From Streptomyces inusitatus (GTDB lineage Bacteria; Actinomycetota; Actinomycetes; Streptomycetales; Streptomycetaceae), in the NCBI RefSeq assembly GCF_014651115.1, contig NZ_BMWG01000024.1:79591-143590 (forward strand): a stretch of 64,000 nt of DNA, given 5' to 3'. How positions within the stretch are numbered: position 1 is the first letter of the stretch; the number at the start of each line of letters is the position of its first letter. The notes beneath the pieces are model-generated. The model saw only the letters and a list, made by a program, of their open reading frames with translations, was not told where the DNA came from and searched no databases. This document shows positions 42,270 through 49,964 of the stretch, piece by piece. Position numbers and translations under genes: made by a program.

Positions 42270-43091
42270 GTGACGAATGCCAGGACATGGCTGATCACCG
42301 GTGCCTCCAGGGGCCTGGGCCGGGCGTTCGCCGAAGCCGCCCTGTCCGCCGGGGAGCAGGTCGTCGCGACGGCCCGGAACATCGAGCCGCTCGCCGATCT
42401 GGCCGAGAGATATCCGCATGACCTTGTGTGTCTCCCTCTGGACGTCTCCGAGCGGCGGGCCGTCTTCCGGGCGGTGGAGCGGGCGGCGGCGGCCTTCGGA
42501 GGGCTCGATGTCGTGGTGAACAACGCGGGCGGTCTGCTGTACGGCATGGTGGAGGAGGCGACCGAGGCACAGATCCGGGACCATCTCGACGTCAACTTCT
42601 TTGGCGCGGTGTGGGTGGCCCAGGCCGTGATCCCCCATCTGCGGGCGCGGGGCTCCGGGCGGATCCTTCAGATCACCTCGATGGGCAGCGGCGGCGGCAT
42701 GGCCTCCGTCGGCTTCTACGGGGCGGGCAAGGCGGCGCTCGACTCGGTCAGCGAGGCGCTCGCGATGGAGGTCGAGCAGTTCGGGATCAAGGTCACCGCT
42801 GTGCAGATGGGCGGCTATGACACCGGGCTCTTCACCTCGGGTACCACCCAGGCCGCGAGCGACCCGGCCTACGACGCGCTCCGCGCCCGGCTGGCGGAGA
42901 TGTGGGGCGACGGCGCGGGCCCGGCCCCGGCCACGGCCGCGCCCGTCATCATGGAGCTGGCCGCGCTGCCGGACCCGCCGCGCCGGCTGATCGTCGGCGG
43001 CCGGTCCTTCGATCAGGTCCTGGAGATGGGCCGGGCGCGGACCGAGCAGTACCTCGCCTGGGAGTCCCTCAGCCGCACGGCTCCGGGCTGA
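42270..43091 (+). CDS. Short-chain dehydrogenase/reductase
   Basis: A 273-residue SDR oxidoreductase. The cofactor motif TGASRGLGRAFAE (TGxxxGxG) is at residues 9-21 with Ala-Arg-Asn (ATARN) suggesting NADP(H); the NNAG motif is near residue 93, and the YxxxK active site is FYGAGK (Y near residue 151) with the Ser in QITSMGSG. GTG with AAGGAG 8 nt upstream. It is divergent, with 300 bp in between, from the GH109-like gene and its last 23 bp overlap the convergent MarR gene end. The substrate is unknown. Confidence 0.9.
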   Translation: MTNARTWLITGASRGLGRAFAEAALSAGEQVVATARNIEPLADLAERYPHDLVCLPLDVSERRAVFRAVERAAAAFGGLDVVVNNAGGLLYGMVEEATEAQIRDHLDVNFFGAVWVAQAVIPHLRARGSGRILQITSMGSGGGMASVGFYGAGKAALDSVSEALAMEVEQFGIKVTAVQMGGYDTGLFTSGTTQAASDPAYDALRARLAEMWGDGAGPAPATAAPVIMELAALPDPPRRLIVGGRSFDQVLEMGRARTEQYLAWESLSRTAPG

Positions 43092-43545
43092 CCCCCGGGG
43101 CGCCGGGCACGGCCGGGCCGTCCACCAGGGCGGAGATCAGCTCGCCGAAGACCTCCCGCTGCTCGGCGGTGAGCGGGGCCAGTATGTCCTCGGCGGCGGC
43201 CCGGCGGGCGTCCCGCAGCACGCGCAGGGTGGCCCTGCCGGTGTCGGTCAGCTCGATCCTGGTCACCCTCCGGTTGGCGGGGTCGGGCGCGCGCCGCACA
43301 CAGCCGCTCGCCTCCAGCCCGTCGACCAGGGTGGTCACGGCGCGCGGCACCACTTCCAGGCGGGCCGCTATGTCCGCCATGCGGGGGGCCGACTCATAGT
43401 GCGTGAGGACGCGCAGCAGCCGCGACTGGGCGGGGGTGATCTCGATGTCCGCCGTCTCCAGCTGCCGCTTCTGGCTGCGGTGGAGGCGGCGGTTCAGCCG
43501 CAGCAGCTGTTCGGCCAGCAGGACCTCAGGGTCGGAGGTGCTCAT
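43069..43545 (-). CDS. MarR-family regulator
   Basis: A 158-residue MarR winged-helix regulator (TPAQSRLLRVLTHYESAPRMADIA, near residues 37-60, and the wing RVTRIELTDTGRA near residue 95). It is divergent from the complete ABC exporter gene 130 bp away, with a good promoter in between, so it probably represses that exporter in response to the compound exported. Its 3' end overlaps the SDR gene convergently by 23 bp. Confidence 0.9.
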   Translation of the reverse strand: MSTSDPEVLLAEQLLRLNRRLHRSQKRQLETADIEITPAQSRLLRVLTHYESAPRMADIAARLEVVPRAVTTLVDGLEASGCVRRAPDPANRRVTRIELTDTGRATLRVLRDARRAAAEDILAPLTAEQREVFGELISALVDGPAVPGAPGVSPEPCG

Positions 43546-43572
43546 ACGAGAACAGTATCAGGACTCCATTCA

Positions 43573-43602
43573 TTGTGTACATAGGTAACAGTGAGCTATG
43601 CT
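43573..43602 (+). promoter_or_regulatory. Promoter for the MarR-divergent ABC exporter
   Basis: TTGTGT and TATGCT with an 18-bp spacer, about 73 bp before the exporter ATG and inside the MarR/ABC divergent gap. The spacer holds GTACATAGGTAAC, the sort of near-palindrome a MarR dimer would use, but I could not define its operator. Confidence 0.5.
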
Positions 43603-43674
43603 CTCAAGGAGTGCCCGGGCCCGCCGGGCCGGATTCCGGCTCCGCCGGTCCTCCCCGCACCTTCGAAGGAGCCC

Positions 43675-45504
43675 ATGCGCACCGAACCGATCCCGTGGAC
43701 ACCCCCCGCCCGAGAAGCCGGTGGATCCGGGCAGCCGCAGCCGCCCGCGCAGCTGCGGCGGATCTTCCGGCTCTTCCGCCCCTATCGCGGCCGGCTCGCC
43801 CTCGTCGGCCTGCTGGTGGGCGCGGCCTCGCTCGTCTCCGTCGCCTCGCCGTTCCTGCTGCGCGAGATCCTCGACACCGCGATCCCCCAGGGCCGCACCG
43901 GGCTGCTCAGCCTGCTCGCCCTCGGCATGATCCTCACCGCCGTCCTCAACAGCGTCTTCGGAGTCCTCCAGACCCTGATCTCCACCACCGTCGGCCAGCG
44001 CGTCATGCACGACCTGCGCACGGCGGTGTACGCGCAGCTCCAGCGGATGCCCCTCGCCTTCTTCACCAAGACCCGCACCGGAGAGGTCCAGTCGCGCATA
44101 GCCAATGACATCGGCGGCATGCAGGCGACCGTCACCTCCACCGCCACCTCGCTGGTCTCCAACCTCACGGCAGTGATCGCCACCGTCGTCGCGATGCTCG
44201 CGCTGGACTGGCGGCTCACCGCGGTCTCACTCCTGCTGCTGCCGCTCTTCGTCTGGATCAGCCGCCGGGTCGGCAACGAACGCAAGAAGATAACGACCCA
44301 GCGCCAGAAACAGCTGGCCGCGATGGCCGCCACCGTCACCGAGTCGCTCTCGGTCAGCGGCATCCTGCTGGGCCGCACCATGGGCCGCTCCGACTCCCTC
44401 ACCCGCTCCTTCGCCGAGGAGTCCGAGAAGCTCGTCGGCCTCGAAGTCCGCGCCAGCATGGCCGGCCGCTGGCGCATGTCGACCATCGGCATCGTGATGG
44501 CCGCCATGCCCGCCCTCATCTACTGGGCCGCCGGCGTCGCCCTCCAGAGCGGCGGCCCCGCCATCTCCATCGGCACCCTGGTCGCCTTCGTCTCCCTGCA
44601 ACAGGGCCTCTTCCGCCCCACCGTGAGCCTGCTCTCCACCGGAGTGGACATGCAGACCTCGCTCGCCCTCTTCCAGCGAGTCTTCGAATACCTCGACCTC
44701 ACCGTCGACATCACCGAACCCGAGCGCCCCGTCCCCCTCGACAAGGTCAGCGGCGAGGTCCGCTTCGACCGCGTCGACTTCGCCTACGACCCCGCCCAGC
44801 CGAGCCCCACCCTCCACGGCCTCGACGTCACCGTCCCGGCGGGCGGCAGCCTCGCCGTCGTCGGAGCCACCGGCTCCGGCAAGTCCACCCTCGGCTGTCT
44901 GGTCCCCCGGCTTTACGACGTCACCGCCGGCCGCGTCACCCTCGACGGCGTCGACGTCCGGGACCTCGACTTCGACACCCTCGCCCGCGCCGTCGGCGTC
45001 GTCTCCCAAGAGGCCTATCTCTTCCACGCCTCCGTCACCGACAACCTGCGCTTCGCCAAACCCGACGCCACCGACGAAGAGATCGAGGCCGCCGCCCGCG
45101 CCGCCCAGATCCACGACCACATAGCCTCCCTCCCCGACGGCTACGCCACCCTCGTCGGCGAGCGCGGCCACCGCTTCTCCGGCGGCGAGAAACAACGCCT
45201 CGCCATCGCCCGCACCATCCTCCGCGACCCACCCGTCCTCGTCCTCGACGAAGCCACCAGCGCCCTCGACACCCGCACCGAACAAGCCGTCCAACAAGCC
45301 GTCGACGCCCTCTCCGCCGGCCGCACCACCATCACCATCGCCCACCGCCTCTCCACCGTCCGAGACGCCGACGAGATCATCGTCCTCGACTCCGGCCGCA
45401 TCACCGAACGCGGCACCCACCAACAACTCCTCGACCTCAACGGCCACTACGCGGAGCTGCTCCGCCGAGACGCGCACGCGAAGGCCCCCGCCGTCGCCTC
45501 CTGA
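43675..45504 (+). CDS. ABC exporter (membrane+NBD), complete homodimeric type
   Basis: A 609-residue fused ABC exporter half with full NBD motifs: Walker A VVGATGSGKSTLG near residue 400, signature FSGGEKQRLA near residue 503, Walker B VLVLDEATSALD and H-loop TIAHRLST. It should work as a homodimer, in contrast to the degenerate pair upstream in the window. AAGGAG precedes the ATG closely. The divergent MarR gene suggests drug or lipid export under MarR control. Codon third positions become extremely C-rich toward the 3' end, without stop or frame problems. Confidence 0.93.
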   Translation: MRTEPIPWTPPAREAGGSGQPQPPAQLRRIFRLFRPYRGRLALVGLLVGAASLVSVASPFLLREILDTAIPQGRTGLLSLLALGMILTAVLNSVFGVLQTLISTTVGQRVMHDLRTAVYAQLQRMPLAFFTKTRTGEVQSRIANDIGGMQATVTSTATSLVSNLTAVIATVVAMLALDWRLTAVSLLLLPLFVWISRRVGNERKKITTQRQKQLAAMAATVTESLSVSGILLGRTMGRSDSLTRSFAEESEKLVGLEVRASMAGRWRMSTIGIVMAAMPALIYWAAGVALQSGGPAISIGTLVAFVSLQQGLFRPTVSLLSTGVDMQTSLALFQRVFEYLDLTVDITEPERPVPLDKVSGEVRFDRVDFAYDPAQPSPTLHGLDVTVPAGGSLAVVGATGSGKSTLGCLVPRLYDVTAGRVTLDGVDVRDLDFDTLARAVGVVSQEAYLFHASVTDNLRFAKPDATDEEIEAAARAAQIHDHIASLPDGYATLVGERGHRFSGGEKQRLAIARTILRDPPVLVLDEATSALDTRTEQAVQQAVDALSAGRTTITIAHRLSTVRDADEIIVLDSGRITERGTHQQLLDLNGHYAELLRRDAHAKAPAVAS

Positions 45505-45613
45505 CCCGACCGATCTCATGGAGGGCGGTGCGGCCGACCTGATTGGCTCCGTGAGGCCCTGCGATGCAGCGACAGGCCGTCGCGGGGTTGCCCGTACCCT
45601 GTGGGCTCACTGC

Positions 45614-45960
45614 CTAGGCGACCTTACGGAGGGCTTCGTCCACCGCCGCCGGCCAGGGCTACGGGCGCTTCTCACCCGGCTGGTTCGGCGTGAAGCGGTA
45701 ACCGGGGCGAAGAGGATCACGTCCGCCTTCGGCCACACATCCGGCGTGCCTGGACGCTTGTACCGCGAGCGCACCGGATACCCGGTCAGCTCCTCCAGCG
45801 CGCCAGATCGTCGCGCAGCCAGTCCGCCGCAGTCGGCGTCAACCCGAGGCACACATCCACCCCGCGCGACTGAAGATCCTGGATCACGGTGCCGACTTCG
45901 AAGACCGGCGGTGCGGTGCCCCCCGAACAGATAGATCGTCGTTATGGTCCATCCGACCAC
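45614..45960 (-). pseudogene. Flavoprotein (PPC-decarboxylase/LanD-like) pseudogene
   Basis: Pieces of the Streptomyces flavoprotein family can be read in three frames in order: TIYLFGG; then, after a 6-G run, GTAPPVFEVGTVIQDL and DVCLGLTPTAADWLRDDLA; then, after a second shift, LEELTGYPVRSRYKRPG and KADVILFAPVTA. Reading continues with RFTPNQPGEKRP, an amber codon where the family has a Tyr, and WPAAVDEALRKVA before the final TAG. About the middle third (normally NTVNKWAAGI onward) is missing. So it has two frameshifts, an internal deletion and a nonsense codon. The original enzyme bound FMN/FAD; no function remains. Confidence 0.85.
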
Positions 45961-46067
45961 ACACGCGATCGCCCCTGACCTCAGCCGGAATCAGAGGCGA
46001 TCGACGCTCCGGTGTATGGGCGCGCGGGTAGCGTTCTGAGTGTCCAGGTCAGAACAGGAGCCCCAAC

Positions 46068-47315
46068 ATGCCTCTTCCTGCCCATGAGCACATCGGTACT
46101 CGCGTACGCATCGCACGAAATGCGGCGGGTCTCTCGCAAGTTCAACTCGCTGACTTCCTCGGCCGTACCGAGTCGTGGATGGCCAACGTGGAGAGCGGGC
46201 GACAGCCTCTCGACCGGTACTCCGTCATCACCGCCATCGCCGACCAGACCGATGTGGACGTGGTCTGGCTCCTTGGGCAGCCCTACCGGCTTCAGCATCA
46301 CAGCGGTGCCATCGCCCACGCGCACATCCCCGCCCTGCGTGCGGGGCTTCGCAGGGCCGGGCTGATTCTGTCCGGGCACCCTGGACTGTCCCAACATGGG
46401 ACGACCACTACAGAGCCGGCCCGGATGCATGCCGCGTCCTGGGAAGCCAATCGTGCCCGCCAGGCAGCCAATCTGCCGCGCCTTGCGAGCTTGCTTCCCG
46501 CCATGATCGAAGATCTGAACGGAGCGCTCCTGACGGCCGAGGGCCGTATCCGTGAGGAAGCGCTGAGACTCATGGTCGACGCCGCCCGTACGGCACGCAT
46601 GTGCCTGAACTCCCTGGGCTATCCGGATCTGGCATGGTCCGCCGCCGAGGTGGCCGCCGGAGCCGCAACCGCCCTGGACGATCCCATCACGAAAGCGGGA
46701 GTGGCTTGGGACCGTTGCGGAGCACTTCTGCATCAGGCGTCGCTGGCGGAGACCGTGGTGGTCGCTGAGGCGGCTCTTCGGGACCTGGAGCCGCTCGCCG
46801 CCGCGCCTCAGCCGCCGACCGCTGCTCTCGCCATGCGGGGTGCCCTGCATCTGCGGTGCGCCATCGCCCACGCGCGTGCCACACGGGGTACGGACGCATG
46901 GGCACGCGTAAGTGCCGCGCTCGAAGACGCTGACCGGCTGGGCCCAGAGTTCTACGACTTGGAATCGCAGACGGTGTTCGGCCGAGGCACCGTCGCCGTG
47001 CACGCCGCCGAAGTGGGAGTGGAAGTCGACCAGCCGGAGACCGGCCTCACCACGGTGCCGGAAGTGCATGTCTCCACAGTGCCGAGCCGAGAGCGCCGCA
47101 CACACTTCGCGATCGATGAGGCGCGGGCACTGCACCGCATGGGCCGCAACGCCTCCGCAGTCACAAAACTCCGCTCGGCGGCCTCCGCCGCCCCCCACTA
47201 CGTGTTCGGCGACCCCATGGCCCGGGCAGCGGTGGCAGACATGGCGCGGATCGGTGTCCCGTCGCAGGCCTCCGCACTGTCGTACCTGGTCAGGAACATG
47301 GAACTCGCGCGCTGA
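46068..47315 (+). CDS. XRE-family helix-turn-helix regulator, large C-terminal domain
   Basis: A 415-residue regulator: XRE HTH (IGTRVRIARNAAGLSQVQLADFLGRTESWMANVESG, read here in pieces over residues 9-46) followed by about 350 helical residues resembling TPR-like ligand domains of Streptomyces regulators (with repeated Ala/Leu/Glu-rich helices). AGGAG lies 8 nt upstream. It stands at the head of the tgm cassette, with a small hairpin after its stop, so it is the likely regulator of that cassette. Base composition is noticeably lower in GC than the surrounding genes, which fits acquired DNA. Confidence 0.9.
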   Translation: MPLPAHEHIGTRVRIARNAAGLSQVQLADFLGRTESWMANVESGRQPLDRYSVITAIADQTDVDVVWLLGQPYRLQHHSGAIAHAHIPALRAGLRRAGLILSGHPGLSQHGTTTTEPARMHAASWEANRARQAANLPRLASLLPAMIEDLNGALLTAEGRIREEALRLMVDAARTARMCLNSLGYPDLAWSAAEVAAGAATALDDPITKAGVAWDRCGALLHQASLAETVVVAEAALRDLEPLAAAPQPPTAALAMRGALHLRCAIAHARATRGTDAWARVSAALEDADRLGPEFYDLESQTVFGRGTVAVHAAEVGVEVDQPETGLTTVPEVHVSTVPSRERRTHFAIDEARALHRMGRNASAVTKLRSAASAAPHYVFGDPMARAAVADMARIGVPSQASALSYLVRNMELAR

Positions 47316-47319
47316 GAAA

Positions 47320-47342
47320 CCCCCTAGATTTCTTAGGGGGTG
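47320..47342 (+). terminator. Hairpin after the XRE gene
   Basis: ACCCCCTA and TAGGGGGT pair perfectly (8 bp) around GATTTCT, 5 bp after the XRE stop. Without a U-run it could be a weak terminator or an attenuator for the following cassette. Confidence 0.5.
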
Positions 47343-47398
47343 CGCCGTCGTCATCTCGCCACCCTGAGGATCGTCACTGAAAGCGCACGGACGATCAC

Positions 47399-47983
47399 TT
47401 GAGTGGTGGGAGATTGAGGACCCAAGACCCCCAGGCGGCGGCGCACACCTACACCCAGACCCTCGGCTGGCCCATTGCCGTAGGCCACCGGTACCGACCC
47501 CGCGCCGGCTGCACCTGCCAGAACCCGACGTGCCCCACCCCCGGCGCGCACCCCCGACCCGGAACCCGGCACACCGACATCGGACAAGAGCTTCGCGAGA
47601 CGCCCAGCGCCTCGATCATCTGCCAGACGATCTGCTTCGACGCCCTGGTGATGCCCCATCCCGTCGCCATGGCCGCGATGGTCCGTCTGGAAGCGGAGGC
47701 CCCTGTACCTGTCCCCTGCCTGTACTTGCCCAGTCGGCATGCCGCGCTCCTCGTCCTCCCGGGCACCGGTACCGCCGCGCTCAGCGCCCGCTCCCAGCCG
47801 GTCGTAGCGGTCCGGACCGGGCCGGACGACTGGGTACCGCTGCCCCCGTCGCACGACGTCCGCTGGGACACCCCGCCGTGGGCCGAACCGACCGGAGGCC
47901 CTGTCCAACTGCTCCCCGGTGGCGAGCTGCGAACCCACCTGTCCCGGTCCTGCCTCCGCAACCCGTCTCAAGGGAGGGCTTGA
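47399..47983 (+). CDS. Primase/polymerase-like N-terminal domain protein with a Cys/His cluster
   Basis: A 194-residue protein like the stand-alone 'bifunctional DNA primase/polymerase N-terminal' homologues of Streptomyces: TYTQTLGWPIAVGHRYRP at the N-terminus, then a Zn-like cluster CTCQNPTCPTPGAHP (residues about 37-51). It is far too short to be a working primase and no catalytic AEP triad was recognised. Its TGA overlaps the next ATG as TGATG, so it is the first gene of the coupled cassette. The start (TTG 47399; a TTG at 47414 is possible) is uncertain because no good ribosome site is visible. Role in the RiPP cassette unknown. Confidence 0.65.
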   Translation: MSGGRLRTQDPQAAAHTYTQTLGWPIAVGHRYRPRAGCTCQNPTCPTPGAHPRPGTRHTDIGQELRETPSASIICQTICFDALVMPHPVAMAAMVRLEAEAPVPVPCLYLPSRHAALLVLPGTGTAALSARSQPVVAVRTGPDDWVPLPPSHDVRWDTPPWAEPTGGPVQLLPGGELRTHLSRSCLRNPSQGRA

Positions 47984-48663
47984 TGACCGTCACTGGCACC
48001 CCCGTCGTCACCGTGGCGACAGCCACCCGGCAGGGCACCGGCCCCAACAACGCGGACGCCGCGTCCGTGTTCACCGCGTCGGACGGCGTGATCGCGGCCG
48101 CCGTGGTCGATCTCGCCGGGCACGACCAGGGCGCGCCCGTGCTCGCGGAGCGTCTGGCGTGGGCGGCGGCGAGGATCGGGGCGGGGAAGGGGGCGGTCGC
48201 GGGGGTGCTGACGGCGGCCGGGCTCGTGGCGGAGCCCGGGGCAGGGGCCGGGCCGGACGGGGCTGTGGTTGTCGCGGTCGTCTGCCCCGGACGGGAGGTT
48301 GAAATCTGTGGGGCGGGGGATGCGGTGGCGTACGGCTGGAACGGCCAGCGGCTGATCGTGCGGACGGTTCCCCAGGGGGTGGGGGAGCGCCTTCACGTCT
48401 CCCTGGCGACCGCCGTAGCGCCGACCGTGGTCCCGTCCGGTGCACCGGCGGAGGAACTGCTGATGCTCCTCTCTGACGGTGCCGACCCGGGTCGCGAGAC
48501 GCTGGAGGCCCTCGCCCGCGAGTACGCCGCCGATCCGCAGGCCCTCGCCAACGCTCTCGTGGCGGCGGCCGGGCCGGACGCGGATGGGCAGCGCGACGAC
48601 GCGACGGCCGTCGTCATCAGCGTCGGCGGGCCTGTGCGGGAGTTCCGGCGGCCAGCCCGATGA
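47983..48663 (+). CDS. PP2C-like phosphatase
   Basis: A 226-residue protein with the order of PP2C motifs: NNADAASVF (metal-binding N-terminal Asp-type region), AAAVVDLAGHD (VxDGxG-like with Leu-Ala replacing Gly-x), CGAGDAVAYGWNG, LLMLLSDGADPG (SDG), and DDATAVVISV (DDxT) at the C-terminus. Two of the metal Asp positions are present, but the first motif is diverged, so activity is uncertain. The ATG overlaps the upstream stop (TGATG). Stand-alone PP2C genes beside RiPP cassettes of this type are the reason to keep it with the cassette; its substrate is unknown. Confidence 0.8.
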   Translation: MTVTGTPVVTVATATRQGTGPNNADAASVFTASDGVIAAAVVDLAGHDQGAPVLAERLAWAAARIGAGKGAVAGVLTAAGLVAEPGAGAGPDGAVVVAVVCPGREVEICGAGDAVAYGWNGQRLIVRTVPQGVGERLHVSLATAVAPTVVPSGAPAEELLMLLSDGADPGRETLEALAREYAADPQALANALVAAAGPDADGQRDDATAVVISVGGPVREFRRPAR

Positions 48664-48742
48664 CCACTCCGGTCCGGCGGTAGCGGCCCGTCCCGGAACA
48701 CGTCCGTTTCATCCAAGTGGAATCGTCGAGAAAGAGGTCACT

Positions 48743-49036
48743 GTGACGACTGCGATCGCTCATCCGAGGGACGCCTTCCCGGTCGACGGGCGGCTCCCGC
48801 GCAGCTTCGAGCCGCCGACCGGTCCGGAGACCCGGCCCTGGATCCTTCGGTTCGCCCGGCGCCCGGACTCGCACCAGGTGACCGTGGTGCCGGAGGCTCG
48901 CTACGACTAGGCCCGGCAGGTGTCGCTCACGCTGGACGGCATGCTGGTCACCTGCATGGCCAACACCCACAAGGCGACCGTCCCCGACGGCAACATCAAG
49001 AACCCGCCGAAGCTGGATGAAGGGGCCAAGGACTGA
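48743..49036 (+). pseudogene. tgmA: Graspetide precursor gene interrupted by an in-frame amber codon
   Basis: A 97-codon reading frame (plus stop) of the ATP-grasp-target RiPP precursor family (TIGR04186-like). Residues 1-55 are the leader, with the family signature AFPVDGRLPRSF and RPWILRFARRPDS. Codon 56 is TAG (48908-48910); beyond it the frame continues without shift as ARQVSLTLDGMLVTC and THKATVPDGNIKNPPKL, the core with Thr and Asp/Glu side chains available for ester links, ending in TGA that overlaps the ATP-grasp ATG as TGATG. That overlap shows the full 97-codon frame was the ancestral gene. GAGG lies 6 nt before the GTG start. Only the leader would be made unless TAG is read through. 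Confidence 0.85.
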
Positions 49037-49964
49037 TGAGCCCCTCCGTCCTGATCGTCGCCGCGCGCGACGACTGGCCCACCGACCGGATCGTGAGGAT
49101 TCTGGCCGACCGTGGCCGGACGGTCTTCCGTATGGACACGGCAGACTTCCCCCAGGCGCTCTCGATCGGGGCCCGGATCGATCAGAGCCGTCCTTGGACG
49201 GGCGGCCTCGCCACCTGTCGGCGGGAGATCGAGCTGTCCGAAGTGGATGCCGTCTACTGCCGGGCACCGGGCGCGTTCGTGTTCCCCGAGGCGATGAGCG
49301 GTTCTGAGAGGCGGTTCGCCGGGGCTCAGGCCCGTGCCGGGCTGGGCGGCGTGATCAATGCCCTGGACGGGTGCCGGTGGGTCAGCCATCCTGCGGCGAT
49401 GGCGCGTGCCGAGTACAAACCGGTTCAGCTCTCCGCCGCCCGGGAAGCCGGGTTGCGGATCGCCCCCACTCTCGTCACCAACCGGGCGGACGACGTGCGC
49501 GCGTTCGCCGAGGAGATGCCGGGCCCCATCGTCTGCAAGCCGCTCTCCAGCCCCGTACTGATCGAGAGTGACGAGCTGAAGGTCGTCTACACCCGAAAGC
49601 TCACCGCGCGGGATCTGGGCGACCTGGCCGGGATCGGCACGACCGCGCGCCTCTTCCAGGCGTGGCTGGACAAGGCGTACGAGATCAGGCTCACCGTTGT
49701 CGGTGACGCGATGTTCGCTGCGGAAGTGCACGCGGGGAGCAAGGCCGCGCACGAGGACTGGCGCACCGACTACGGTGCGCTCAGCTATGTCGGCGCGAAG
49801 ACCCCGCCCCACATCGCCGAAGGTGTACAACGCCTCATGCAGAGGCGTCCGGGGAGTGGACCTTCCTGGAAGCGAACCCGTGCGGGCAGTGGGACTGGAT
49901 CGCGCACGCGACAGGACAGCCGATCGCGGAAGCCATCGCCGACGAACTCCAGGGAGCAGCATGA
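49036..49964 (+). pseudogene. tgmB: ATP-grasp peptide maturase gene with frame-changing deletion
   Basis: SAV_5884-type graspetide ligase, which forms side-chain ester or amide rings on the core peptide. Frame 1 codes the N-terminal and central domains up to HIAEGVQRLMQ (about residue 271); from about 49840 the family sequence continues only in another frame as EASGEWTFLEANPCGQWDW and AIADELQGAA, ending in TGA that overlaps the next ATG as ATGA. The roughly 14 residues (about 40-46 nt, length 1 mod 3) expected between the pieces are missing. The lost frame contains the metal-binding Glu and Asn (LEANP), so the product should be dead; translation would run on in the wrong frame. Confidence 0.85.

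Noticed and set aside
45505..45960. Functional small ORF of 117 codons on the minus strand
   Set aside because: It joins two pieces of the flavoprotein in a third frame; the family sequence shifts frame twice inside it.
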